A stretch of 64,000 nucleotides of DNA from Diadema setosum (Eukaryota > Echinodermata > Echinoidea > Diadematoida > Diadematidae). A program made the translations under genes and the position numbers. The DNA lies in assembly GCA_033980235.1 (NCBI GenBank), contig CM067059.1, forward strand, positions 26,707,922-26,771,921, written 5' to 3'. Positions 1 to 12,059 of this stretch are shown here, piece after piece. Position 1 is the first letter of the stretch; every line of letters starts with the position of its first letter. The notes under the pieces are model-generated. The model was not told the DNA's origin, searched no databases, and saw only the letters and a list, made by a program, of their open reading frames with translations.

Positions 1-1100
1 AAAAGCGACGAGCGACGCGACGCAATCATCGCAATAAATACATCTAGAGGCGTATAGGTACCCCGGCCGAGTCTAACGGAATATCGCAGATATAAGTTTC
101 CTTTTTGTTGCCGTTTTAAGCGAATCGGTATGTCATCAATATTACACAAAGTATTGCGTTTCGCCGCGCTCTGCGGAGCCTCTTTCATTTAATCGCTGGC
201 GGAAGGATATTGTTTCCAAGTAATTATTTTGCCTTTCTCGTGGCGAGGTGTGCAGCGTCTTTTTTTTTTTCTTATTTCATTTATTTCTTTTTTCGGACCT
301 GAGCAAGTGACCACGTCGACCTTGGCTATCGACTGACCATGGTTCACCTGTTGCCTTCAAGGCGATGACCAGGGATGACCATGGAATTTGTTCAGCCAAA
401 CATTAGCATAAATGGTTCATCGATTGTTACTCCCCAAAGAAGGAAAATCACACCGACAAGAGGAGAGAACTAAACGAGACGAATGATATCAAAAGGAAGA
501 AATTTCGGGAAGAGACAGAGCAACATACAGTGGAGATATAACAACCTGAGAATTGACATTGGAGGATAAGTGGAATAATTTGTGTTAAAAATTGTGTCGT
601 ACAATAAAATAATTCTTGTTAAATATTTGACAATGGTATAGTAGTCAGAACGCTTCGAGACCAAATCAAACTGCTTTCAACGTGTTACTCCGCGACAAAC
701 TGCAGCAGTAGTGTCGGATTCTGACATATCGTCATTGACTCTGATGTCACAAAACATCAGGTTCTATCTTGTGCGTCACTGCTCAAGACTTTGTTAGGGC
801 TAATGTCACGTGGTTTTACACTGCTAGAAGATAGAAAAATGAGGATGATTAGATCATTAGTTTCATTTTCTTACTCGCCACAAATGAAATAAGAGAAGGA
901 AATGATAGCACACCTTGCAGTATCAAACAAGTTGTCTTCGTTGGTTGGCGTTGCACAACAGCCTATTATTTGATGTAATAATCTTAAAAAGAGGGCATTC
1001 ATTTCGTCACTTTGTTTATAGGAAATCATCAAGTCGCTTTATAGAATCAAAATGACATAATAACTATACTGTGAGTAGTAGGGATTATTATATTTGTTAT
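1..1100. other. Gene-free unique sequence
   Basis: No open frame of gene-like quality is visible on either strand. The first 30 bases are CpG-rich (repeated GCGACG units), then composition falls to AT-rich intergenic DNA. At about 300-385 there is a GC-richer patch with two copies of TGACCATGG. No promoter, exon or repeat family was recognised. Confidence 0.6.
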
Positions 1101-1104
1101 TATA

Positions 1105-1345
<241 letters not shown>

Positions 1346-2850
1346 ACCCCTATAACGAATGAGCAAGGCGATGCTTAAAAAAAAAAGAAATGTAATAAAA
1401 ATCAGGCCGGCTCGAAGTAATTGAAACAGTTTTGTGATATTAGGAGATAGTACCTTAAGTTATAATGAGCATAATAGGTACAGGACCAACGTAGTTGCAT
1501 TTATATCAAAGAGATAGCAATGGAGATCATGCACAAACTTTTCGTCTTCATCATATAGATTGTATCACCATTCAGTCACGAGTGCAGATCTGTATTGATC
1601 GACTCGTGTCTATAAGAGCTGTATACGCAGAACGGAGGTTCCTGAAACAGTTAGAAAATGAAGCGGTGAAAGCTGCAAATGCTTGTCATCATAGAAAAGA
1701 AAAAAAGAATGATAAGTGATTTCACTCCCAGGAAACTCCAGGTAAGCACATTTATTATTAGAAAGAGATGGAATAACAGATAAATATGCAATCGTTCTTT
1801 CTATCAGACTAATGCGACGGACGGACCTAATGCTCTACAATAATAGCAAAGCCTGATCAAAATGTCGCTAGTCGACTGAAGAAAAGAAGTAGAACGCTTT
1901 GGAAGGATAACCAAAGCTCCGGTTTAAATTGGCCGTGTCATTTCAAACAAAACGATGCCTTAGTCTCTCTCTTTCTGTTCTGGGCTGACATGAAATCAGT
2001 TATTCCGTCTGATGGAAAGATAATAGTAATACTTTCGAATCCTCCGGAAATTAATTGAGTAAACAAATTTGGGAGATGACTGTCTTTCCCCCCTTCTCAG
2101 CCTGCTCTGCCTCGGGGATACACAGTGCCTCAGAAAAATGACCTGCAGTCACTAAGAATGGAAAACAAAATACGTTATACGGAGAAATCTTTCTAGTTTC
2201 TTGAGGGCGTGATTGGAATATGCATGATTCCAAGCGTTGTTCTTCTTTCATTAAAAAGCTGGCAGATAGGATGGTAGGTTAGTTTCAGGTGTGACCAAAA
2301 GTGAATCGTGTTAAACTTTTCATTATCACATCAATGATGAAGAATTTAGTTTATAGGTGTTTAAAATGTAATAAAGGCTCTAAACTCGAGAAATTAACAT
2401 GGAAACTGGACCAGAGGAAAATTGAGAAGCCGCTAGCCATAAACGCCATATATCTGTTTAAAAACATTCAAACTACAAACATCCAAATTCCAAACATATA
2501 AACCTAGAAGGACAAAGGAGAATAAAAAATTCCACATGAAATAAGAAAATTGCCTTATAAGAAGATAAGGGAAAAACAACATAGAGTTGTTTCTGTTGAC
2601 TTTCATTATGATTTTCATACCAAGTGGTTTAATGAAGGTTTGATACTTTTTTCCCTATCAAGTGACAATAAATACCAGCAAATACCAGCACTTAATGTTT
2701 TAGGCTTTCATTAAGGGTGTAGTTTTTCCATCTATACCCCCTTTGTCGGTCATAGTCGTCATATTCATTTTACTTGCACTGTTGATTTGTGAGACGGAGT
2801 CACAGCGTGACATTGCCTTGAGACAATGCTTTTGTTGAAACTTTTATAAC
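1346..2850. other. Gene-free AT-rich sequence
   Basis: Unique-looking intergenic DNA. The 74-codon open frame at 1495-1719 has no recognisable domain and no splice or promoter context. No transposon ends or tandem repeats were found apart from short A/T runs. Confidence 0.5.
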
Positions 2851-2857
2851 CCCTTGA

Positions 2858-2920
2858 CAATAATAATGATAACAATAATAATGATAATGATAATAATAAT
2901 ACTATTAATAATAATGCAAA
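2858..2920. repeat. (AAT)n/(GATAAT)n simple repeat
   Basis: An imperfect array of AATAAT and GATAAT units. Such (ATT)/(AAT) tails commonly mark the 3' ends of echinoderm LINEs and SINEs, but no recognisable element body is seen beside it, so it is called only as a simple repeat. Confidence 0.8.
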
Positions 2921-3044
2921 TCTCTACAGAGTGCATTTGAATGATCTGCATAATTATTGCTTTGAGTGTGCTTCGAAATTTGAGCTTGTAACTGTGCGTT
3001 CTTACGCTTCGGTTAGGGGTCTAAACACTGTGGGACGGGACATC

Positions 3045-3215
3045 CATTTTTTTTTTCTAATGTTGTAGCAGCGGTCACCTAGACGGGGAAGGAAACCCTC
3101 AACCTTGGGGAAGCGCTTAGGAAATACCAAGCGAGTGACAGGGAGAGTATTGCGGTGCAGGGTATTGGAACCCCCTGTGTTCTCGACCCCCCTAAATCCA
3201 CTAGGTCCCTGGAAG
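3045..3215 (-). mobile_element. Degenerate tRNA-like SINE head (possible)
   Basis: Read on the minus strand, 3215 leftward gives ACCTAGTGGATTTAGG, close to a pol III box A, followed after about 35 bases by GGTTCCAATACC, close to a box B (GGTTCGAATCC). The downstream part is GC-rich and unlike the flanks. The spacing fits a tRNA-derived SINE head. The cloverleaf does not look intact, so a functional tRNA is unlikely. An accidental match cannot be excluded. Confidence 0.35.
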
Positions 3216-3420
3216 CTAAACTATTGTCGTACATTACTCACACCCGCGGGTGTATAGTGAGGTAGGTAAAGACTGACAGTTGCAAACCAAAGCCAAAAAG
3301 AAGGGAAATATGTAATACTCAGGGTGCAAGATGGCGCGCAGCGATGAGGGTCTACAAAAGGAAACTATAAGATATAGGTATTGTTTTGAGTTGTTTAACC
3401 AGCATAAAACGTCGGTAATA

Positions 3421-3500
3421 GGAGAGAGAGAGAGGGGGGGGGGGGGGAGGGAGGGGGAAGGGAGGAGGTGCGAGGGGAAGGGGAGAAAGACGGGAGAGAC
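3421..3500. repeat. Polypurine tract with 14-G run
   Basis: GA repeats lead into a run of 14 G (3434-3447) and further GGAGG and GGGGAAG blocks. The plus strand is almost pure purine for about 75 bases, giving strong G-quadruplex and triplex potential. The overlapping proline/serine-rich reading frame on the minus strand (3234-3704) is an artefact of this composition. Confidence 0.9.
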
Positions 3501-4151
3501 GGAGTGAAGAAAGGTCGGTGGAAAAGAAACAGTTATGGGGGAAGTTGGGGAAGCAGCAAAAAGGGGTACTTGCGGCTTGAGGAACGTGACCAACGGGTAT
3601 ATGCCAAGGCAAAGTGAGATATTGAATGGGGTTTGTTTGCTGTGAACTGGAGTATACATAAGCGTGGTCCAAGCAGCAGGAGTTGTAGGTGAAATAGGGG
3701 GCAAACCAAGCGGTTGGAAACACGGGGGTGCAGAACAGAAATGGAGAAAAAGAGGGTCCTTTTGGATGCTCTTTTATTCCAATTCTCTTTTTCGCCCCCT
3801 CTCTATCCCACCCTCTCGCTTACTCTCTCTCTCCTTTGATGGACGTCTCGTATTGCTGCTTAGCCACAAAAGAGCCTCAAAGCGTCGCGATGGAGGATAT
3901 GTTTGGAAAAGTTTTAAGGTCGTTTAAAGTTTGAATACACCAGGTGTGCGGAGCTCGGAGCTTATGTCAACCAAAAACCATAGATGGGTGAGCGCGCGTC
4001 TTTCTCTAAATCTCCGAGACGTTTATTTACCCTTGACAAAGACTTGGAAATCGAGGAAAAGGTCTCCTCGGGCGCATTTTTGTCCCTTTTCTCCGCGTAC
4101 ATACAGTATATTCGTATGTGCATGTGTATATGTATGTGTATGCGTTTGTGC

Positions 4152-4152
<1 letters not shown>

Positions 4153-4185
<33 letters not shown>
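4153..4185. repeat. (GT)n microsatellite
   Basis: Uninterrupted GT dinucleotides, about 16 units, preceded by GT-rich imperfect sequence from about 4115. Confidence 0.95.
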
Positions 4186-4191
<6 letters not shown>

Positions 4192-4377
4192 GACTTGACA
4201 GTGTGGATGGGTGGGTACCATGTGCGTAAATCCGGCAGTTTATTTCTACCAAAGGCCTGAAGGAAACGTTTGTTGGGAAAGATTGCCGTTGGCTGGGCCT
4301 ATGGATCATTGCTGTCTGGTGTACAACGCCTCGGTGGCGGGTGGGTGCGCTTCTGCCTGTCTCGCTGTGGATGTGAA

Positions 4378-4417
4378 ATGGCCGCAACCGCGCTGGAGCC
4401 TCGAGATCCGTACTCAG
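4378..4417 (+). CDS. Possible first coding exon ending at a strong splice donor
   Basis: An ATG in acceptable context (G at -3, G at +4) opens MAATALEPRDPYS and runs straight into TCAG/GTAAGA, a near-consensus 5' splice site at 4417/4418, leaving phase 1. The 100 bases upstream are GC-richer than the surroundings and the frame is open upstream to 4270, without another ATG. No domain is present in 13 residues and no matching acceptor or second exon can be assigned. It may equally be chance sequence beside a cryptic donor. Confidence 0.25.
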
Positions 4418-4900
4418 GTAAGACGATTATAGCGGCGCATGGAGGGACGGGGAATTAAAGTGAAATCTGGTGGGGTGTGAAATCTTTTTTATTCCCGCCA
4501 CTCCCAACAATAGGTTTCAAATGGTATTTTATTACAGAGGGCCTAGATGGCGAACGGCCCAAAGCATTGGATAGCATTTAATCTAATTCACGCATGTTAA
4601 CTGTCACAAGCGGTTTTCCCTCAGACCCACCAACTGACATTGCACGTCGGTAAATCATTCGCATAGCATCTAGGCAAACCCCTTCTTCCAGGTGCGCGGC
4701 CGCGCGTCGTACGGACACCACCCAAGGGAGCACGCGCGTCCGTCAACACACATTCGAATTCACATCCAGCTCATACAAGTGATTTTTAATCGTTCATCTT
4801 CTTCTCTACGTCGGGAAATAAGGGGTGCACAAATACTGTCTGTCATTTTTAATAGGATACAGCAGTTTTGTTTTTAAGGTCAAGTTAATTTACCTTCAAC
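4418..4900. other. Gene-free sequence with CpG-dense patch
   Basis: The patch at 4690-4745 is CpG-dense (GCGCGGCCGCGCG and neighbours) in otherwise AT-rich DNA. Surviving CpGs in an invertebrate genome suggest either low germline methylation, as in promoters, or recent origin. No TATA box or initiator is convincing. Confidence 0.4.
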
Positions 4901-5395
4901 AATTCAAATTCAAATTCAAAGGTTTTATTTTCACTTCTTTCAACAGAATGTACAAAAAATATAGATTCGACATACGTTTGAAGGAATGATACATAGATAG
5001 CAAAGGATAACATTTGTCAATAATCATTACAACTTTAGGCATTTTTCATACAGACATATTTATACATTCTGCCAAAAAAAGTGGAGGTACCCACTCAAAA
5101 GACTATGCTTGTACAACGTGGGCACCTCACAGGGAAAAAAAAAAGTGAAAACTTAACTACAAGTGTGCGGGATGAAAAAAGAAGTGGAAAAGGGGAAAGG
5201 GAAGAAGCATAAATACAAGTAAAGAGACGAGACAACTAAGAACAAAAAGCCTAGATCAATCGGTACATTCAAGATCAAACCAACAGAGACTATTAGCCAT
5301 ATTAGAAGTGTAGAGCATTAAAAGCGACGAGAAAGTGATATATACAATTGTATGGAATTGCTGATAGCAGAACACATTATCTGTTCTGTGAAGGC
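4901..5395 (-). mobile_element. Non-LTR retrotransposon 3' end, 5'-truncated
   Basis: On the minus strand the segment ends with AAATAAAACC followed by repeated TTTGAA units (4901-4920), a polyadenylation-like signal and a short tandem tail typical of CR1/L2-class LINEs in echinoderms. The 480 bases upstream have 3'-UTR character, with no open reverse transcriptase frame, so only the 3' end is present. The family was assigned from the tail type and my memory of similar urchin 3' UTRs. Confidence 0.6.
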
Positions 5396-5541
5396 ACGTA
5401 AGTTTGCAATAGGAAAAATCTTTTTTAGTAAGTAGGTATTGTAAGCACCAGTATGCTATTGATTTTTCATAGACTTGTTAGGTCGCGTCTTTCGCGGAAT
5501 TCCGCATCGCATCCCCTGTTTTTCCTATTGCAAACTTACGT
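5396..5541. repeat. Perfect 23-bp inverted repeat around a 100-bp spacer
   Basis: Bases 5396-5418, beginning ACGTAAGTTTGCAATAGG, are exactly the reverse complement of 5519-5541. The spacer is unique and includes a GC-rich core. The left arm abuts the upstream (5') end of the minus-strand LINE fragment, so the structure may record a rearranged insertion. It could alternatively be a small foldback element. Confidence 0.85.
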
Positions 5542-6426
5542 ACAATCATTCAGCGTTCGAAGGTATTCATTTGAAACGGATGATGCTACGAACGAGGCTT
5601 ACTCGCCATCTCTCAAACCTCCTAGATTATTGTTTAAACAAACCTATAGGTTCTGTATTAATTGCATGACAGAATAGTCCTTCCTTCGTCTTGACATAAA
5701 ATGCTGTTACTGTGTTCGCAGTCACTAACATTTCCATTGTCAATATCTAGTGAAAGTCCACAATGATTTTGAGACTACACATGTCTAATGGTTGCAGTTT
5801 GGGGTTTTAATTTTTGGTATTTCACCCCCTTTGGAAACAGGAAGGAGATTTGTCATTCTGGTGTGGTGCGTGCATAATGATTATGTGCTTTGACGTCGTA
5901 CACTGAAGGCAATCTGATGGTCTGCGATCAGACCATTATCGAGGGTTCCATCTACTCCACTGAGTTGCGCCCTCTTCGGAGAAGAATACCACATTGCTCG
6001 AGAAAACCGTGGCAGAGAATATTGTATGTAGGACGGGAATGGGACTGATCTCAACTTACAGCGGTGTTGGCGATGTGTTTCAAGCGCATTTTCATTTGGA
6101 AGATGATCATGCCTCATGTCTTTCGTGCTAGACCTCGTCGTCTCTCATTCCAAGGAAAAAAAAAAGTGTATTCTGTCTATCTGCCTGTCTCTTTCTTTTT
6201 CCTTTTTCTCTTTTCTTTGTTTTTCTTGCTTTCTCCTTCAGTGTCGTTGTTGACCTCTTCAGCCCATTACCTCTCTTCATACCACATCCGGGTCACTTAA
6301 TTGCCTCCGCTCGATGGATTGTCCAAACTACTATTGGTACCGAGCTATTGGACAACCTCAAAACAGAAATAATATATTCATATCTATTTACCTTTCTATA
6401 AATGTATTACCTTTACAGAATTATGT
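5542..6426. other. Gene-free sequence
   Basis: Mixed unique DNA. There is a pyrimidine-rich stretch at 6170-6260 but no recognisable exon, repeat family or RNA gene. Confidence 0.5.
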
Positions 6427-6456
6427 GATATATACATATATATATATATTTGTATA

Positions 6457-6513
<57 letters not shown>

Positions 6514-6521
6514 TTATATAT
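6427..6521. repeat. (AT)n microsatellite
   Basis: About 95 bases of AT dinucleotide with a few GT interruptions near the left end. Confidence 0.95.
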
Positions 6522-6670
6522 AGTACTTTATAATTTTTAGTTGACTTCTCTTTTTTTTCTCAAAGCATGAATAATGTAACGCGCAACAAAATAGGTTCGA
6601 AACTATTATGACGGTACGTGTGGTAAAACGTGTATTACGTCTAATTTCCATCGTACAGTCAACTGTATTT

Positions 6671-6740
6671 TCAGTTCAATTCAATTCAAATTTATACATT
6701 TCCGTCTTTGGACATTTACATATATAAATACGGTCCTGCA
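6671..6740 (-). mobile_element. LINE 3' tail remnant
   Basis: TTCAATTCAATTCAAATTTATAC reads on the minus strand as a TATAAATTTGAATTGAATTG tail, the same type as the tail at 4901-4920. Only the extreme 3' end can be recognised. Because such tails are short, assignment to a family is not possible. Confidence 0.45.
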
Positions 6741-6895
6741 TCTGTCTAGCTCGTAATCTATCTATCTATCTATTCTTTTTATTTAGGGGCTTATGTAGAT
6801 AATAACATAGGAATATCGTCTGTGCTGGGTAACTCGTTGGTGGCAGTGTCGTGGTTATGCGGAAGAAATCGATATTCAATGATATTATAGGCCTA

Positions 6896-6930
<35 letters not shown>

Positions 6931-6935
6931 TTGTG
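6896..6935. repeat. (GT)n microsatellite
   Basis: About 15 GT units followed by GTAT units. Confidence 0.95.
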
Positions 6936-8044
6936 TGAGTGCCTGAGAACGTATGTTAATACGTAAGTGTGTAATGAAATGAGACAACAGTGAGGTCTCA
7001 AAAACTCCACGGACGTCGAAACAAAGCAACTGAAAAAAATATTTTTGACAGTTACATGACATGACATATTTTGATAATTTTTTTTTTTCAGTTCCCCTTA
7101 TAATCATGGTACCGTATTCCAGTTCTCAACCCTCAACCACGGTTATATCTGCATTATGTTATAACCCTAATTGTCCTCGATAAAAGGCATTTATGAAACT
7201 CTATTTTGATCCAATCCGTCATAAACGACGATGATTATGATTATGGTTGTTTGATTGATTCTTGGTCTAGTTAGGGTGACTTTGTACACAATGCAACACG
7301 AGTATTTTGTTTTATTATCCAAATTTCCCCTCTGTCACACAGTCCTCGACATATGGGATAAAATGGGCTCATGTGATTAGCATCTTAGTTACATCAACAC
7401 ATTATTACTTTGTTTATTTACATAATACCATTATGAACTAATTGATAACAGTAATTGACCATTAATCATTTTATAATGATGTATTTTTTTTTATTCATTC
7501 GTTAATTCGTTCATTTTAGGTCTATTGTTTCTAATATCAGTCTTTACGGAGTTGTTCGTTCCATTTACAAATCTCCATAATCTAATGCAGTCCTTGCAGT
7601 GAACAAATTACACTGAAGGAATGGAGTTCTTCATGGCTAGTCCAGACACGGTAAATGTACCTAGCTCGTCTACTGTACACACGTTTCCATCCTTCACCCA
7701 ACTCCGCATTATCGGCCAGCACTCCCGCCCACTCTCGGTGTGCGCAAAAAACCGTGCCTCCCATTCATCTCTCTCCTGTTGCATTTTCTGTCAATCTCGT
7801 CCCCCGAAGATTACTCTTAAGCCATGAACGCCTTTTTCTACCGCTTTACCAAAACACCCGGGGGGCAATGCCTGATCCATACTCCCTTTTCAAGCGGTTT
7901 TCAAAACGAGCCAGCAGAATCTCCCAGCTCTCGATCGCACCCAACAGAAGCACATATTTTTTTGCCAACCTTTTTGAGTTTCATTTTTCCCCTTGTCAAG
8001 AAGAACAACAAATGAAAGGGATTACTCCCGTTGAGCAAGAATTA
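6936..8044. other. Gene-free sequence
   Basis: Unique DNA, AT-rich up to about 7600 and then more balanced. Open frames around 7621-8050 in different registers lack domains, codon bias or splice context. Nothing else was recognised. Confidence 0.5.
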
Positions 8045-8160
8045 GACTGAGAGAGAAAGAAAGAGAGAGACAGAGAGAAAGTGTTATGAGAAGGAAAGAA
8101 ATTGTGACAGAAATTAAGGAAGGAAGAAAAAAAAAAGGGGGGGGGGGAAAGAACGTGGAG
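8045..8160. repeat. Long polypurine tract ending in A10-G11
   Basis: GAGAGA and GAAAGA repeats give an almost unbroken purine plus strand, ending in ten A (8127-8136) directly joined to eleven G (8137-8147). The tract could form a triplex or G-quadruplex. Confidence 0.9.
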
Positions 8161-8361
8161 ATCGAAAGCGACACAGCGACAGGAGTTCATGCTAGTGTTG
8201 CCGTAAAACACAGAATCACAATATTCATCGCATAGATTCTCAGCAGCACATCATTCATCGAGCATGTTATGGTAATAATAATCAATAAACAAGAACTGGT
8301 CGATAAATGGTTATCGGGGCCCACCGACCCACCAGTGAGACAAGATTCATTAATCTGCTTG

Positions 8362-8381
8362 AAAAAAAAGGGGGGGGGGGG
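8362..8381. repeat. A8-G12 homopolymer junction
   Basis: Eight A followed directly by twelve G. This is the second of four such homopolymer pairs in the window; the others are at 8127-8147, 25365-25389 and 50678-50701. Confidence 0.95.
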
Positions 8382-8689
8382 AATGATAAATGAATGTCAA
8401 TCTTTCTGTACTTTCAAGAGACCGACGGTGCGTGAACCAGTCAACTCATCAGACACCCTAGATAGTATTACGCCTATCACCTTTATGCCACATGAGGAAT
8501 TATTTCATCAATTTAAGAACAACAACAACAACAACAACATTCAACTCTAATTTTGACACTTTCAACACGTCCTTTGTTGGCTAAATTTAACGATCCTTAT
8601 CTATGACGATCACAGGTTCTGTTGATTTCTTTCGACATCATTATGTATAGGAACGGGAAAGAGGTAAAAAAAAAACCACTGCAGGTTAT

Positions 8690-8930
8690 GGCGAATTGGT
8701 ATGCCTAGTCGAGAACGGCGTGGGGGAGAGGGGAATATAGGGGATGCGGGGGTGAGGCAGGGAGGGGGAGGGGCAGACGCAACATACATACATGCACTTC
8801 CTGTAATCCTCTATTACTCGATGGCCGCGTTGCCTTTGGCTTGTGGTTTCTCCAGCGCGACCGATGAAATGATACGCTTTGCTCAACTCGCGTAAACGAG
8901 GCAAGACTTCTCCTTCGTCCTCTCCAGTTC
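8690..8930. promoter_or_regulatory. GC-richer island, possible regulatory DNA
   Basis: Composition rises relative to the flanks. A G-rich block at 8720-8775 is followed by 8821-8900, which contains TTGTGGTTT (8839-8847), a good RUNX core. There is no exon structure. It is called regulatory only from composition and the single motif. Confidence 0.2.
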
Positions 8931-9880
8931 ACTGGTCCCTCACCTGCAATACTTGATGCGTAGGAAAGAATGGCACGATTTTGAATTCGGAATGACACCA
9001 CCATGTTCTCAGAATACTTTCTCATTGCAGAACGGTATCTCTCTGCGAAACATCTCGCTCTTTCACACACACAAAAAAAGAGTCACAAGATATTATTTGA
9101 CAGACAACGAAAAGAACCTCTTCAGGAAAAATAAATAACTTGTTTATAATCATTCTCTCTTAAAACGACACATATCTATATACTTAAGGCTTGCAAATAG
9201 GCATGGTAGGGTTGGTATTGTTTCTGTCGCAAGGATTATTTTTTGAGTTTCCTATTTGAGGCGCTAATTGATGAGACTTATCAAGATTGTCAAGTATCCG
9301 ATTTCCTCGATATTTGTTCTTCTTTTGATATGGATGATTTGAGTAACTGTCATTTTTGTTATGATCATGGTAGGTAACGGAACAAAATTAATGATAATTG
9401 ACGGGCCTATTGACGACGACGATGGAGCTCGATATGAATGATTTCATATACGCGATGTTTGAAATGCAACGACCTCAAGTCACAACTCCTCTTCTGATAT
9501 GTTTCTGTTTTAAGAACAAGAAGAAATCCAGGAAAGCTATTATGTTTCGGTCAATGGGAGACTGTGGATCATGGCACCATTTCCTCATTAAATTCTATGT
9601 CATTCTCATGGGTCGTTGTGTCATGAATATGCCTTTATGTAACGTAAGTTTTTGTTGTATTTTAGAGATAGAAGAAAGAGAGAAAAAAAAAAACACCGTA
9701 AGTATGACCTGTTCAGCCCACATGGGGCAGAGAAAGATTCAAGACACTTGGGACTAAGGCACTCTAGGGGAGGAATAAAGCTTCTTTTTTTTGGTAAAGT
9801 TTCTAGTTTGGTGGTGATCTGTTGGGTTCAGTGATGATACGTGTGACATGTGGAGTTACAATCATCTTTTCCTTTCCTCC
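8931..9880. other. Gene-free sequence
   Basis: AT-rich unique DNA. The 119-codon open frame at 9398-9757 shows no domain and is interrupted in the other registers. Nothing was recognised. Confidence 0.45.
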
Positions 9881-9884
9881 ATAA

Positions 9885-9990
9885 AAATTGGGGGCTTGTC
9901 CGGGAAATGAACCAGGGACCTTCCCTCGAGAGCCATATTCCCACGTATTTTGACTTTTCCTCTGCTAGACGTGGGCTGAATGGGTTATAC
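9885..9990 (-). mobile_element. Degenerate tRNA-like SINE head (possible)
   Basis: On the minus strand, TCTAGCAGAGG resembles a box A and CCTGGTTCATTTCCCGG about 45 bases later resembles a T-arm/box B, inside GC-rich sequence unlike the flanks. The order and spacing fit a tRNA-derived head. Divergence is too great for a functional tRNA, and no SINE body could be matched to the two good copies at 17.4 and 60.9 kb. Confidence 0.3.
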
Positions 9991-10259
9991 TTACTTACAT
10001 AAATGCATATTCATGACAGTTGCGATTGGTACTTGAGTACCTTTGAAGCAGGAAAATTTAATGCATGTCTTACACTATGTCCGATCGGGATAAGATATTT
10101 CCCATTAAATGTTTGTGTGATTTACCTCTCAAAATCAACTCAAATATGGAATAGGACTGCTATGAAAGTCCTGTGCTTTTTTTGGCGGAACAAGAAAAAA
10201 AAAACAGGATGAAGAGATAATCGCAGGAAGGAAAGCCTTGACCCAAACTCCTTCTTCAC

Positions 10260-10530
10260 AAGACAAAACCACAGTGGGCTGGGCTAGACGATGTCAAATC
10301 AGGTCGGTTGCCCCCTGTCCACAGCATCTACAGGTTCCTTGGAACCATTTCTGAAAGTCGTGGTCAAGTTTAACGACGTCCCTGACGACCACAGTCGAAT
10401 TTCTTGGACAAGCCCAGTGGCTATCACTCGTCACCGTAGTACACAGGGCCACATGGCGAAGGCTTTATACCCGGCTTGGGGGTACCCCACATAACCAAGG
10501 TCGGCTATTCTACCCACGAAATCCATTGGT
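10260..10530. other. GC-richer segment of unknown nature
   Basis: A balanced-composition block between AT-rich flanks with an open frame at 10291-10494 lacking recognisable domains. It could be a decayed repeat, regulatory DNA or an isolated exon; the sequence does not decide. Confidence 0.3.
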
Positions 10531-10859
10531 AAATAACCGTAGAGCAGTGTAATTCTTCCTGAATGCCTTTGTATACTCAATATGTCATCGTTCTTTGCTG
10601 TAAATCCTCAACCTGCAGAAAGGAATGATAAATGACCAATTGAGTAAATTTTCCTTCTCGAATATTGTCCTTATTTTTTTTTTCTTGGTATTTTATACCG
10701 GACTGCCCTAACAGCGCTTCCCAATGGGAGTAATCTCATTTTGTTCTTTTTTTTCACCCATGGAAAAGCTATCAGAAGAGTTACGGCTGTCTTCGTCTCT
10801 GCGTCAGCCCCTTATGTCAAATGAAAGACGTCCTCTCGACGTGATTTATGGAATGACCC

Positions 10860-11060
10860 TTTTGTAGGGTCGAAAGGGCAACTCGGATCACCTAATCGTG
10901 TCCCTATGAGGACAGCCTTGCTGGTCACTCTTGATCGGTGTGCTGGGAATTAATCGTACTCATCGTCTTACAAGATAAGATTGGTTTAGACCACTTGGGA
11001 GAAGTGAAACGTTTTCTCTGGCCCTCTGTTTCTCCTTTCGCTCTTTTCTTTCTTTCGAAA
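10860..11060. promoter_or_regulatory. Candidate cis-regulatory island with a GATA site
   Basis: A block of complex, non-repetitive sequence. It has AGATAAG (10973-10979), a consensus GATA-factor site, followed by ATTGG (CCAAT-box core, 10980-10984), and an AATTAATCG homeodomain-type core upstream at about 10948. The clustering is suggestive only; there is no conservation evidence within one sequence. Confidence 0.25.
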
Positions 11061-11689
11061 TTCCTCGAAAGCAGAGCGTAGAAGTGGTTACGATTAGTTT
11101 ACGAGGGTATATAGGAGGTGTGATGAAACGTGCCGATGCGTTTATCCATATCTGATGCTATCGTCGATTACAAACATGGCTGCACTGCGTGGCCACTTCG
11201 GCGAGCGATCCTCTTTACGATTATAGCAAAGAAAAAGTCAAGTCCTCGAACAAAATTCCTGACGTCTCAAGACAATAGGGGTCATTTCAGACCTGGGCCT
11301 CCGTCACTGGATCTTTGAGGTGAAATCGTAGAACCCTGCACTCCCCTGCTGCGGAGGTCGTGGGAATACTGACTACTTTTCTTGTCACATGTTGTAAACC
11401 TGAACGCTGAATTTTCACGTTAGAGAAGCCGCTATCCATGCGTTCGATTTGATACCATACGTGCTCGATGCTCATCATCGGTGGAAACGAAGGAAGACAA
11501 CAATAACAACAACAACACACATATCAAGGGCGAGACATCAGTATCAGTCGCTTCATTGAGTGATACTGACCAGCTATTGCAAATATGCTGTGAATATCTT
11601 TGCCGCTTGGGCGTTTCACCTTTCTCTCGTTCACGCGAGATGTCGTGAGGGCCATCTCCGATGCGACAAGAAGCTGAATGAACAAAACC

Positions 11690-11780
11690 TCACAACCCCC
11701 CGTCTCTTTCTCCCTCTGTCTCTCTTTTTCTCTCACTGTCTGTCTCTTCCCTCCTCTCTTTCTCTTTCTCTCTTCATGTT
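11690..11780. repeat. Pyrimidine-rich (CTCT)n tract
   Basis: An imperfect CTCTTT/CTCTGT run of about 90 bases with the plus strand almost purely pyrimidine. Confidence 0.85.
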
Positions 11781-11986
11781 AACTGTAGAATTACTCCATC
11801 TAGCTTGCTCTTTACCAGCCCCACCCTTGACTATGGTTTCTACCACTCTGCAAATTCAGCGTCTCACTTTGGACTATGCATGTCAGGTAGTAGCGGAGTG
11901 CGGATTAGAAATCTGCGCATAGTTCGAGAAAATCGCAGGCAGGAAGTCGACGGTGACGGATGCATAATCGTCACATCCGGTCTAAA

Positions 11987-12049
11987 GGGGAGGAGGAGGA
12001 GGAGGAGGAGGAGAAGGAAGAGGCGGAGGAGGAGGAGGAGGAGGAGAGT
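11987..12049. repeat. (GGA)n microsatellite
   Basis: AGG/GGA trinucleotides with a few GAA and GCG interruptions. Arg- or Glu-rich frames on the plus strand and Pro/Leu-rich frames on the minus strand here are artefacts of the repeat. Confidence 0.95.
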
Positions 12050-12059
12050 AAAGAGCGGG

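Noticed and set aside
3234..3723. Long Pro/Ser/Leu-rich minus-strand frames, up to 156 codons
   Set aside because: The length comes from a polypurine tract with few stop codons; there is no domain or exon context.
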